Positions 1 through 6,643 of a stretch of 13,692 nt of DNA are shown one piece after another. Source of the stretch: Candidatus Bathyarchaeota archaeon (GTDB lineage Archaea > Thermoproteota > Bathyarchaeia > Bathyarchaeales > Bathycorpusculaceae); the NCBI GenBank assembly GCA_030672945.1, contig DAOVFL010000008.1, positions 1 through 13,692 on the forward strand, given 5' to 3'. Numbering within the stretch: the stretch's first letter is position 1; each line of letters begins with the position of its first letter. The notes under the pieces are model-generated. The model saw nothing but the letters and a program-made list of their open reading frames with translations. It did not search any database and was not told the origin of the DNA. Both the position numbers and the translations under genes were made by a program.

Positions 1-182
1 AAATCATACGGCGTGTAGGAAAGCAAAGGATAATCGTTGCGGCGACAAAAAGTAAGCTTCAAAATATTGATGGCAGGGTCCTAAGGGTTGATACTGGAGA
101 TGTGGCAGTGGACAAAGTGCTTCAGGGATACATTAGAGTTGTCACGGATTACAGGGAATGGCGCCTCATGCCAGTCCGGTAA
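1..182 (+). CDS. ATP-NAD kinase family protein (COG3199-like), C-terminal fragment
   Basis: Partial gene whose 5' part lies outside the window. The open frame starts at base 3 and ends with TAA at 180-182, giving 59 residues. The piece reads through IIVAATKSKL, RVLRVDTGD and GYIRVVTDYRE. As I remember the family, archaeal/bacterial ATP-NAD kinases of the AcoX/COG3199 type end in just such a block (IIVVAT..KL, LRVDTGDPELD, GYIRVITGYRE). These enzymes phosphorylate NAD+ to NADP+ in the cytoplasm. The catalytic N-terminal part (DGG and NE/D motifs) is not visible, so activity cannot be judged. The next gene is on the opposite strand 203 bp away, so this is the end of its transcript. The assignment rests only on the tail and is moderately sure. 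Confidence 0.6.
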   Translation, partial: IIRRVGKQRIIVAATKSKLQNIDGRVLRVDTGDVAVDKVLQGYIRVVTDYREWRLMPVR

Positions 183-385
183 GTATTGATTCATTCTCTT
201 ATTTTGACATCTTTCAAAATAGATGAGGATGTTCTGGAATTTTGTATTCTAGTGTTTTTCGCTGATGTCACCTTTCCTTTGTTCAAATCAACCGAAGGTT
301 TGCTCAAGCGAATTTTTTTGACAGTTAGAATTCGAATAGATGCTGATCAAACTGCATGTAAGGCACTTGGATTAGCATGCCATTT
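183..385. other. Convergent intergenic region without a recognisable gene
   Basis: About 200 bp of AT-rich DNA between the NAD-kinase tail (+) and the DUF3795 gene (-). I find no convincing coding frame, tRNA or inverted repeat. A short basic open frame on the minus strand (about 45 codons, ending near 185) has no proper start or known motif. A run of seven T on the plus strand (313-319) could help terminate the NAD-kinase transcript, but this is weak. Confidence 0.4.
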
Positions 386-805
386 CTATGGGCAAAATAC
401 GCATTGTCCTTTCTTTTTCTGCTCCTTAATCCATGCTTCGATCCCTATTTCTTTCATTCTTTTCGAGTTCCTAATGGTTTTCTTGTGGTGAGACATGCCG
501 TCAGAACCAAATTCATTCACCATTATACATGGAAAGTCTTCGCATTGAAAACAGTATTGAACTTCTCTTTTCATTGCACACACCATCATTTTGCAATCAG
601 AGCTCCAATGAACATCAAGTGAACCTCTACATCCATCACATCTCACCTGCTCTGGCTTGATGATCTCATTGCGTTCTTTTCTAAACCACTCTGTTATTTC
701 GTCTCGTAATTTTTCATTTCCATGGCCAGCTTGGTATATGTCACACTTTGCACAGTTCAAACCGCAAATCGAAATAATCCATATTTCCGAAGTCTTAATC
801 TTCAC
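386..805 (-). CDS. DUF3795 cysteine-rich protein (putative zinc binding)
   Basis: A 139-residue soluble protein with the layout of the DUF3795 family. Near the N-terminus is ICGLNCAKCDIY (Cys14, 18, 21), then CDGC (Cys56, 59), then SSDCKMMVCA (Cys71, 76) followed by R-x-V-x-x-CFQCEDFPC (Cys85, 88, 93), and a C-terminal CVFC (Cys135, 138). The cysteine pairs suggest bound zinc or an Fe-S cluster. The family's function is unknown as far as I recall, and I infer none. The GTG start at 803-805 is set by a strong Shine-Dalgarno site (AAGGAGGA on the minus strand, about 811-819). It is a stand-alone gene, divergent from the MBL-hutI genes and convergent with the NAD-kinase fragment. Such proteins are scattered in archaea and anaerobic bacteria. 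Confidence 0.8.
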   Translation of the reverse strand: MKIKTSEIWIISICGLNCAKCDIYQAGHGNEKLRDEITEWFRKERNEIIKPEQVRCDGCRGSLDVHWSSDCKMMVCAMKREVQYCFQCEDFPCIMVNEFGSDGMSHHKKTIRNSKRMKEIGIEAWIKEQKKKGQCVFCP

Positions 806-849
806 GTTCTGTCCTCCTTAAGTACTCTTACTCCACAATAATGGAATTC

Positions 850-860
850 TATTATATGAT
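850..860 (-). promoter_or_regulatory. TATA-like promoter element for the DUF3795 gene
   Basis: On the minus strand the bases read roughly CATATAATAG. Transcription about 26 bp downstream would start near 830, giving a leader of about 25 nt that includes the strong ribosome site. Position and composition fit an archaeal TATA box; this is inference only. Confidence 0.4.
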
Positions 861-916
861 TCTACATTCTTCATGGCATTTCAGTTCAATAAGACTCCCC
901 GTTTTTAGATAATATG

Positions 917-925
917 TTTTATATC
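917..925 (+). promoter_or_regulatory. Candidate TATA box for the MBL-hutI transcript
   Basis: TTTTATATC on the plus strand would place a transcript start near 947 and a leader of about 63 nt. A second AT-rich candidate at about 965-976 (TTTTAAGATAAA) would start RNA around 996, just at the ribosome site. I cannot choose between them from sequence alone. Confidence 0.35.
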
Positions 926-1009
926 ATAAGTTTCTTTAATTGCAGAATATAGTAATAGTGAATCTTTTAAGATAAATATGTTAATTGACTATAAAGAAAG
1001 GTGTTTGAA

Positions 1010-1657
1010 ATGGCTCTTTCGATTAAATGGTTGGCTCATGCCGCCTTCCAAATAAGGACTGAAGGAAAAATAATCTACATTGACTTAGAAAAATATGCTG
1101 AAGCTAATGAAAAAGCAGACCTGATACTGGTGACGCATTCGCATACTGATCACTGTGATCCATCGAAGATTGAGAAGGTCCGTAAGCCGGATACTGTTAT
1201 AATCGCTCCTGAAGACTGTGTTTTAAAAATCGGTGGAAACGTCAAGACGCTTAAACCTGGAGAAGAGACAACGATTGCTGATGTACGGGTTAGGGCTGTC
1301 GAAGCCTACAATTATAAACGTTTTAGATCTCCCGGGCATCCATACCATCCTAAAGGATATGGTGTTGGATACTTAATAACAGCTGAAGGTAAGACAATCT
1401 ATCACGCAGGAGACACCGACTTTATCACTGAAATGCGACAGCTTGAACCTGTAGATGTGGCATTACTTCCGAGCGGAGGCACCTACACCATGGATAACCT
1501 TGAGGCTGCTGAAGCTGCTATAGCAATAAACCCTAAGATTGTGATACCCATGCACCGTTGGGACACAAACCCTCAGGAGTTCAAAAAGAAGGTGGAAGCT
1601 GAATCAAACATCAAGGCCATGGTATTGAAGGAAGGCGAAGAACATCAAGTGGCGTAG
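1010..1657 (+). CDS. MBL-fold metal-dependent hydrolase (UlaG/UPF0173-like, COG2220)
   Basis: A 215-residue protein with the metallo-beta-lactamase fold. The metal site is clear: THSHTDH (His43, His45, Asp47, His48), His110 and His113 in GHPYHP, HAGDTD (His132, Asp135), and His182 in IPMHRWDT. It resembles small cytoplasmic hydrolases of the UlaG/UPF0173 group. Those bind two metal ions and act on varied substrates, so the substrate is unknown. I chose ATG 1010 because AAAGGTG (997-1003) sits 6 nt upstream; a GTG at 1001 would lie inside that ribosome site. The stop is 2 bp before hutI, so the two are surely co-transcribed. A role in histidine breakdown, for example acting on a formimino or lactam intermediate, is possible but only inferred from this linkage. 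Confidence 0.88.
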   Translation: MALSIKWLAHAAFQIRTEGKIIYIDLEKYAEANEKADLILVTHSHTDHCDPSKIEKVRKPDTVIIAPEDCVLKIGGNVKTLKPGEETTIADVRVRAVEAYNYKRFRSPGHPYHPKGYGVGYLITAEGKTIYHAGDTDFITEMRQLEPVDVALLPSGGTYTMDNLEAAEAAIAINPKIVIPMHRWDTNPQEFKKKVEAESNIKAMVLKEGEEHQVA

Positions 1658-1659
1658 AT

Positions 1660-2982
1660 ATGGTTGCAACTAGAAAGAGGAAAACGCGAGTTAAAAAGGA
1701 AAAGGTAGATCTGCTTATAGTTAATGCCAACGAGCTTATAACGCTAAAGGGCGGCAGTAAAAAGCCCCGCATTGGTAAGCAAATGCAAGTTCTCGGGATA
1801 ATACGTAATGGCAGCTTGGCGATTAAGGATAGCCGAATAGTTGCTGTTGGAAAAACATCTGAAGTCAGGAAGAGGTTTAGCGCTGAAAATGTGATAAGTG
1901 CCAGCGGAAAAATCGTTATGCCCGGCTTTGTTGACCCTCATACACATCTTGTTTTTGCGGGTTCACGTGAAGATGAGTTTCAGATGAGGATTGAAGGAAA
2001 CTCTTACATGAAGATTCTTGATGCTGGCGGTGGAATTTTAAGTACTGTTAGAAAAACCCGTAGGGCCAGTGTTGAGAAGCTTGTGGAATTTGGGTTTAAA
2101 ACTCTAGACACCATGTTGGAACATGGCACGACGACAGTTGAAGCTAAAAGTGGTTATGGTTTGACAGTGAAAGATGAGTTAAAAATTTTGCGAGCCATGA
2201 AACGTTTGAATCAGATGCATGCTATTGATGTTGTTCCAACCTTCATGGGCGCTCACGCTATTCCACCTGAATATAAGAACAATCCGCGGGAATATGTTAA
2301 CCTGGTTGTTAAGGAGATGATTCCACTGGTGGTTGAGAAAAGGCTTGCAGGGTTTTGTGATGTTTTCTGTGAAAAAGGAGTCTTCGGGTTAGACCAATCT
2401 AGACGTGTATTGGCTTTTGGCAATAATTACAAATTAAAGCTCAAGGTTCACGCTGATGAGCTGAGCAGGTTGGGTGGGGCTGAACTCGCAGCTGATATTG
2501 GAGCTATCTCTGCTGAACATTTGCTTTTTGCTTCTGATGATGGAATTCGAGCTATGACTGAGAAAAACGTGATTGCGGTTTTGCTTCCAGCATCAGCCTT
2601 CAGCATGATGACTGGGCGATACGCAGATGCCCGAAAAATGATTGATTTGGGGGTTCCTGTGGCTCTGGGTACAGATTTTAATCCAAGTTGTTGGGTTGAA
2701 AGTCAACAGTTGGTTATTGCCTTTGCTTGTCATTTTATGAGGTTGGCACCTGCCGAGGCCATAACAGCGGTCACGATTAATGCTGCTCACGCCATAGACA
2801 GAGCAAGTGAAATCGGAAGTTTAGAGGTTGGAAAAAAAGCTGACGTTATTGCATTGGATGTACCTAATCACAAGTTTCTTGGTTATCGTTTTGGCGTGAA
2901 TCTTGTGGATAAAGTTATCAAAGATGGAAGATTGGTTTTTGATAGAGAAGAAAAATCGCGATGGAGTCCCTTCTTTAAATAA
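1660..2982 (+). CDS. hutI: Imidazolonepropionase
   Basis: This enzyme opens the ring of 4-imidazolone-5-propionate to N-formimino-L-glutamate, the third step of histidine degradation, in the cytoplasm. It is an amidohydrolase-superfamily protein of 440 residues. Visible active-site motifs are DPHTHLVFAGSR (His94, His96), VEAKSGYGL (Lys163), GAHAIPPEY (His199), KVHADE (His264), SAEHLL (His287) and GTDFNP (Asp339). The C-terminal AADVIALD-type beta-sandwich strand and YRFGVNLV are also typical of HutI. It is slightly long for the family because of a very basic N-terminal stretch (residues 4-15) ahead of the usual DLLIVNA start; no other Met lies close enough to replace the ATG. It follows the MBL gene by 2 bp and precedes hutU by 107 bp. 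Confidence 0.93.
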   Translation: MVATRKRKTRVKKEKVDLLIVNANELITLKGGSKKPRIGKQMQVLGIIRNGSLAIKDSRIVAVGKTSEVRKRFSAENVISASGKIVMPGFVDPHTHLVFAGSREDEFQMRIEGNSYMKILDAGGGILSTVRKTRRASVEKLVEFGFKTLDTMLEHGTTTVEAKSGYGLTVKDELKILRAMKRLNQMHAIDVVPTFMGAHAIPPEYKNNPREYVNLVVKEMIPLVVEKRLAGFCDVFCEKGVFGLDQSRRVLAFGNNYKLKLKVHADELSRLGGAELAADIGAISAEHLLFASDDGIRAMTEKNVIAVLLPASAFSMMTGRYADARKMIDLGVPVALGTDFNPSCWVESQQLVIAFACHFMRLAPAEAITAVTINAAHAIDRASEIGSLEVGKKADVIALDVPNHKFLGYRFGVNLVDKVIKDGRLVFDREEKSRWSPFFK

Positions 2983-3004
2983 AGGGAGTGGAAAAGCGTC
3001 TTTA

Positions 3005-3019
3005 GTATTTTTGATTTTC
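3005..3019 (+). terminator. Possible T-rich terminator after hutI
   Basis: The plus strand reads TATTTTTGATTTTCT about 20 bp after the hutI stop. Archaeal RNA polymerase often stops at such T-runs without a hairpin. With a TATA-like site just downstream, it suggests hutU may have its own transcript. Confidence 0.3.
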
Positions 3020-3045
3020 TCGCTGGATCTGATGGAATGGCAAAG

Positions 3046-3054
3046 AATTATAAT
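3046..3054 (+). promoter_or_regulatory. Candidate TATA box for hutU
   Basis: AATTATAAT lies about 26 bp ahead of a predicted start near 3076. That would give a leader of about 14 nt containing the ribosome site GGTGGA (3079-3084) before the TTG start at 3090. Spacing is good; the assignment is inference. Confidence 0.4.
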
Positions 3055-3089
3055 GCGTTTCTAACATTCTGGTTTATGGTGGAACAGTT

Positions 3090-4748
3090 TTGCTGAAAAT
3101 TGAGAAACCTGTTAAATGTTTAACTGGCCCAGAACTGCATTGTAGGAACTGGCAGATTGAGGGCATCTTACGTATGCTTTTCAATGTTGTTGATCCTGAG
3201 GTAGCAAAAGACCCTGAAAAGCTGATTGTTTATGGTGGAACTGGACGGGCTGCACGAAGTTGGGAGTGTTTTGAACGTATTGTTGAGACATTAACGGAGC
3301 TTGAGCCTGATGAGACCATGCTCATTCAAAGCGGTAAACCAGTGGCTGTATTTAAGACGCATGAGTGGGCGCCACGGGCTTTGTTAGTTAATAGTATGCT
3401 TGTGCCGAAATGGGCTACTTGGGATTACTTTTATGAATTAGAACAGAAAGGCCTAATTATGTTTGGACAGATGACTGCGGGTTCTTGGGCTTACATTGGC
3501 ACGCAGGGCATATTGCAAGGTACTTATGAAACGCTTGCAGCTGTCGCTAAAGAACATTTTGGTGGGACATTGCGGGGAAGGCTTGTTTTAACTTCTGGTT
3601 TAGGTGAGATGGGTGGTGCTCAGCCTTTGGCTGTTACAATGAATGATGGTGTTGCATTGGTTGTTGAAGTTGACAAGCATATGATTGAGCGTAGGCTTAG
3701 GCATGGTTATTTGGAAATGTGGAATGATGATTTGGATGAAGCTGTGAAGTTGGCTTTAGAGGCTAAGCGTGATGGTGTTGCACGGAGCATTGGTTTGTTA
3801 GGTAATGCTGCTGAGGTGCATCCTGAACTTCTACGGCGAAACGTGATTCCAGATGTTCTGACTGATCAGACAGCGGCACATGATCCATTGAATGGTTATT
3901 ATCCTGCTGGATTTTCTAAGAAAGAGGCGGATGAGCTTAGAAAGAACGATCCGAAAGAGTATATCCGTTGTGCCAGTGAGAGCATGAGTGTTCAAGTTGA
4001 AGCAATGGTCAGCATGATGCAAAAAGGCGCCATAACATTCGAGTATGGCAATAACCTACGGCAACAAGCCTACAACGCTGGATTCAAAAACGCATTTGCT
4101 TACCAAGGTTTTGTTCCACGTTACATTAGACCAATGTTTTGTGAAGGCAAGGGGCCTTTCCGTTGGACTTCACTTGTTGGCAGCAAAGAAGACATTTACA
4201 CATTGGACGAGGTCCTTTTGAAAGAGTTTGCTTATGACAAGGGGTTATGTCGCTGGATACAGAAAGCTAAAGAACAGGTGAAGTTTCAAGGCTTACCAGC
4301 ACGGGTTTGTTGGCTTGGTTTCGGCGAGAGAGCTCGCTTTGGAAAAGTGATTAATGACCTAGTTGCCGATGGAAAGGTTAGTGGACCCATATGGATTGGA
4401 CGTGACCACTTAGACGGTGGAAGTGTTGCTTCACCTAACCGCGAAACTGAGAGCATGAAGGATGGAAGCGATGCAATTGCAGACTGGCCTATACTTAATG
4501 CTTTGTTGAACGCTGTTGGGGGGGCTACTTGGGTTTCTGTTCATCACGGTGGAGGCGTGGGCATAGGCTACAGCATTCATGCTGGCATGTGTTTGGTGGC
4601 TGACGGTACAAAAGAAACAGAAAAACGTCTATTAACAGTGTTGACTACGGACCCAGGCACAGCTATAGTTAGGCATGCGGATGCAGGATACGAAAAGGCG
4701 CAAAGAATTGCAAAGGAGAAGAAGGTTAAAATGCCTATGTTGCGGTAG
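3090..4748 (+). CDS. hutU: Urocanate hydratase (urocanase)
   Basis: Converts urocanate to 4-imidazolone-5-propionate, the substrate of HutI, using tightly bound NAD+ as electrophile. The 552 residues match the usual family length. Conserved stretches include IVYGGTGRAARSW (47-59), the NAD-binding GLGEMGGAQPLAV (170-182), DQTAAHDPLNGYYP (259-272), MFCEGKGPFRW (349-359), and ARVCWLGFGERA (404-415), where Cys407 probably corresponds to the known active-site cysteine. RDHLDGGSVASPNRETE (438-454) and SVHHGGGVGIGYS (483-495) follow. The start is TTG, chosen because GGTGGA sits 5 nt upstream and no in-frame ATG or GTG precedes it. Codon choice shifts inside the gene (T-ending codons dominate the first half, C-ending codons are much commoner in the second). 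hutH is not in the window. Confidence 0.95.
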   Translation: MLKIEKPVKCLTGPELHCRNWQIEGILRMLFNVVDPEVAKDPEKLIVYGGTGRAARSWECFERIVETLTELEPDETMLIQSGKPVAVFKTHEWAPRALLVNSMLVPKWATWDYFYELEQKGLIMFGQMTAGSWAYIGTQGILQGTYETLAAVAKEHFGGTLRGRLVLTSGLGEMGGAQPLAVTMNDGVALVVEVDKHMIERRLRHGYLEMWNDDLDEAVKLALEAKRDGVARSIGLLGNAAEVHPELLRRNVIPDVLTDQTAAHDPLNGYYPAGFSKKEADELRKNDPKEYIRCASESMSVQVEAMVSMMQKGAITFEYGNNLRQQAYNAGFKNAFAYQGFVPRYIRPMFCEGKGPFRWTSLVGSKEDIYTLDEVLLKEFAYDKGLCRWIQKAKEQVKFQGLPARVCWLGFGERARFGKVINDLVADGKVSGPIWIGRDHLDGGSVASPNRETESMKDGSDAIADWPILNALLNAVGGATWVSVHHGGGVGIGYSIHAGMCLVADGTKETEKRLLTVLTTDPGTAIVRHADAGYEKAQRIAKEKKVKMPMLR

Positions 4749-4949
4749 TATTCGTCGAAGCATGTGGGTGCATGCGGCATTTGCTGCGATTTTTACGGGC
4801 TTTGAAAAGTTAGGGTGCAGTTACAGTTCTGGTGTTAAGGAGATAGGAAAAGAGGAAGTGAGAACACGTTGGGGTAGCCGTGGAATTCCTTGCTTAGTTC
4901 TGGATTGTGCTGTAAAGCGCGCATTTCAAAAACACTTTAACGTAACTTT
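4749..4949. other. Convergent gap between hutU and sua5
   Basis: About 200 bp between two converging genes. A plus-strand frame from about 4762 to 4953 is open for 63 codons (and extends back into hutU), but it lacks a ribosome site, has no motif I recognise, and runs over the sua5 stop. A short T-run at 4789-4793 may end the hutU transcript. I see no RNA gene. Confidence 0.35.
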
Positions 4950-6017
4950 TTAACAGTTATTTACCCTGACGATGTTGTATCCAGAAGCTTTACGAAGCCT
5001 ATTCATAACTGCCAAACCAAGCCCTTCAGTAGGTACGGTTTCAGCAATTATAACATCAACGCATTCCACATCAAATTCTCTTAAAAGCCTAAACAAATTA
5101 TTTGCAATGGCAGCTAAGTTAATTCTGCTGCCTAGAGACTTCACAACATCAGCCTTGTAATATTCTATGGTTTCATCCGTGGCAAGAACACCAACCTTTT
5201 TCCCTTTCCTCATATGAAATTTCAGTAATTCCTTCACCTTACTCACGACAGCTGACAATTCCCCCTCCACTACAATCATATCCGCATTCGGAGCATAATG
5301 CCTATGTTTCATCCCAGGAGAACGCACATTATTAGTTGTTAACTCTTTCTCTGCAACTGCAACAGGATGCAACTCCACTCTCTTAAGAATATCCTTCAAT
5401 CTTTCGTATGGTGTGCCTCCTGGACGTAGAATAATAGGCGGGTCAACAGTCATGTCCAAAACTGTAGACTCCACACCTATATGTGTTGGCCCAGCATCCA
5501 AGATAGCATCTATCCTTCCATTTAAGTCATCCAAAACATGTCTCGCCGTGGTTGGACTAGGTTTTCCAGAAAGATTCGCACTGGGAGCAGCAACAGGGCA
5601 ACCACTCTTCCTAATTAAAATCAAAGTAACATTATGCCTAGGCATCCTGATAGCAATGGTATCCAAACCAGCGACGGTGACATCCGGTACCATTACTGAA
5701 CGCTTAAAAACCAATGTCAGAGGACCGGGCCAAAAATGCTTCATGAGTTCTTCAGCCTTGGGTGGAATTTCCCTAGTTAGTTTAAGAACATCTTTCATAT
5801 AGCTCACATGTACTATCGGTGGATTGTCAAAGGGACGCTTTTTCGCATCAAAAAGAGCCTTAACAGCTTTTGGGTTCAATGCGTCAGCACCCAACCCATA
5901 AACTGTTTCTGTCGGGAAAGCAACCAAGCCGCCACTCTTGATAAAATCTGCTGCTATACGAATCTTTTTCATTTCTGGGTTTTGCGAATTGACTTTTAAC
6001 ACTAGTGTTTTCTTCAT
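4950..6017 (-). CDS. sua5: L-threonylcarbamoyladenylate synthase Sua5
   Basis: Makes threonylcarbamoyl-AMP from threonine, bicarbonate and ATP, the first step of the universal t6A37 tRNA modification. The second step in archaea is done by the KEOPS complex, not seen here. The protein has 355 residues, the long Sua5 form. Residues 15-215 are the YrdC domain, with PTETVYGLG (35-43), KKRPFDNP (59-66), PSANLSGKPSPT (145-156) and GVESTV (181-186). The conserved linker SPGMKHRHYAP (233-243), known to cap the active site, leads into the Sua5 C-terminal domain (about 245-350). ATG at 6015-6017 has AGGT about 7 nt upstream; an AT-rich TATA-like stretch near 6035-6053 also allows a very short leader. 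It lies 72 bp after the CBS gene on the same strand, so it could share its transcript. Confidence 0.95.
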   Translation of the reverse strand: MKKTLVLKVNSQNPEMKKIRIAADFIKSGGLVAFPTETVYGLGADALNPKAVKALFDAKKRPFDNPPIVHVSYMKDVLKLTREIPPKAEELMKHFWPGPLTLVFKRSVMVPDVTVAGLDTIAIRMPRHNVTLILIRKSGCPVAAPSANLSGKPSPTTARHVLDDLNGRIDAILDAGPTHIGVESTVLDMTVDPPIILRPGGTPYERLKDILKRVELHPVAVAEKELTTNNVRSPGMKHRHYAPNADMIVVEGELSAVVSKVKELLKFHMRKGKKVGVLATDETIEYYKADVVKSLGSRINLAAIANNLFRLLREFDVECVDVIIAETVPTEGLGLAVMNRLRKASGYNIVRVNNC

Positions 6018-6089
6018 TGTTACCTAGCTATTAGAATTTATTAATAGGAATTTAATCTCTTCAATATAAGAGTGTAAGTTACAGCTTCA

Positions 6090-6548
6090 TTAGACAACGT
6101 AATAGTCAATGACTTTTTTCATGCTTTTCGGGGCCGACTGTTTCATAGCGAGCTGTTTTATTATCTTCATCATTTGAGGTTGAAAACGAGCTATGTCAGT
6201 TAACGATATTAAACCGACTAAACGTTTTCCATCAACCACAGACAACTTCTTAATTTTCATTTGAAACATCAATCTGACCGCTTCTTCCAAATCCTTGTTG
6301 GGCTCAACAACAACCAACGGGCTGCTCATAATATCCTTCACCTTAGTTTTAGCTGCATCCCTAGCGTTCGCAACAACTCTCTTCAACAAGTCTCTCTCAG
6401 TTATTATACCTATGGCTTTTCCTTTCCTAACAGCAATTAAGCATCCTATCTCAAGCTTGTTCATTACTTCTGCTGCCTCTTTAACTGTTGATTTTTCATC
6501 TATTGTTATTACGTCCTTCACCATCACGCCTTTAACTTTTAAAGACAA
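6090..6548 (-). CDS. Tandem CBS-domain protein
   Basis: A small soluble protein that consists of two CBS domains and a basic tail. CBS1 covers about residues 6-60 (VMVKDVITI to GIITERDLLKRV) and CBS2 about 69-122 (VKDIMSSPLVVV to GLISLTDIARF). CBS pairs usually bind adenine nucleotides such as AMP, ATP or SAM and act as energy sensors or protein regulators. The partner is unknown. The TTG start at 6546-6548 is chosen because GGAGG lies 8 nt upstream on the minus strand. A longer form from TTG 6590 or GTG 6587 would add about 14 residues (VALLSGEKKEEPS) but has its purine-rich site too close. A good TATA box at 6611-6620 predicts RNA starting near 6590, so the leader would be about 42 nt, or the longer form could be leaderless. 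Length here is 152 residues. Confidence 0.85.
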   Translation of the reverse strand: MSLKVKGVMVKDVITIDEKSTVKEAAEVMNKLEIGCLIAVRKGKAIGIITERDLLKRVVANARDAAKTKVKDIMSSPLVVVEPNKDLEEAVRLMFQMKIKKLSVVDGKRLVGLISLTDIARFQPQMMKIIKQLAMKQSAPKSMKKVIDYYVV

Positions 6549-6610
6549 TGAGGGTTCCTCCTTTTTCTCACCAGACAATAAAGCCACCAACCTCTTAGTT
6601 TTTCCAGCCT

Positions 6611-6620
6611 TCTATATAAA
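6611..6620 (-). promoter_or_regulatory. TATA box ahead of the CBS gene
   Basis: The minus strand reads TTTATATAGA, one of the best archaeal TATA matches in the window. It lies between the UbiD stop and the CBS gene, so the CBS protein (and perhaps sua5) can be transcribed separately from the UbiD pair. Predicted start near 6590. Confidence 0.5.
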
Positions 6621-6643
6621 CTAGTGTGCAGAAGATCTTAAGT

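Noticed and set aside
186..622. Two overlapping plus-strand open frames
   Set aside because: They are hydrophobic, Phe-rich readings mostly opposite the DUF3795 gene, with no start signal; typical antisense shadows.
4675..4953. Plus-strand open frame of 92 codons overlapping the end of hutU
   Set aside because: Its first third is the out-of-frame hutU end (Arg/Lys-rich), it has no ribosome site or motif, and it crosses the sua5 stop.
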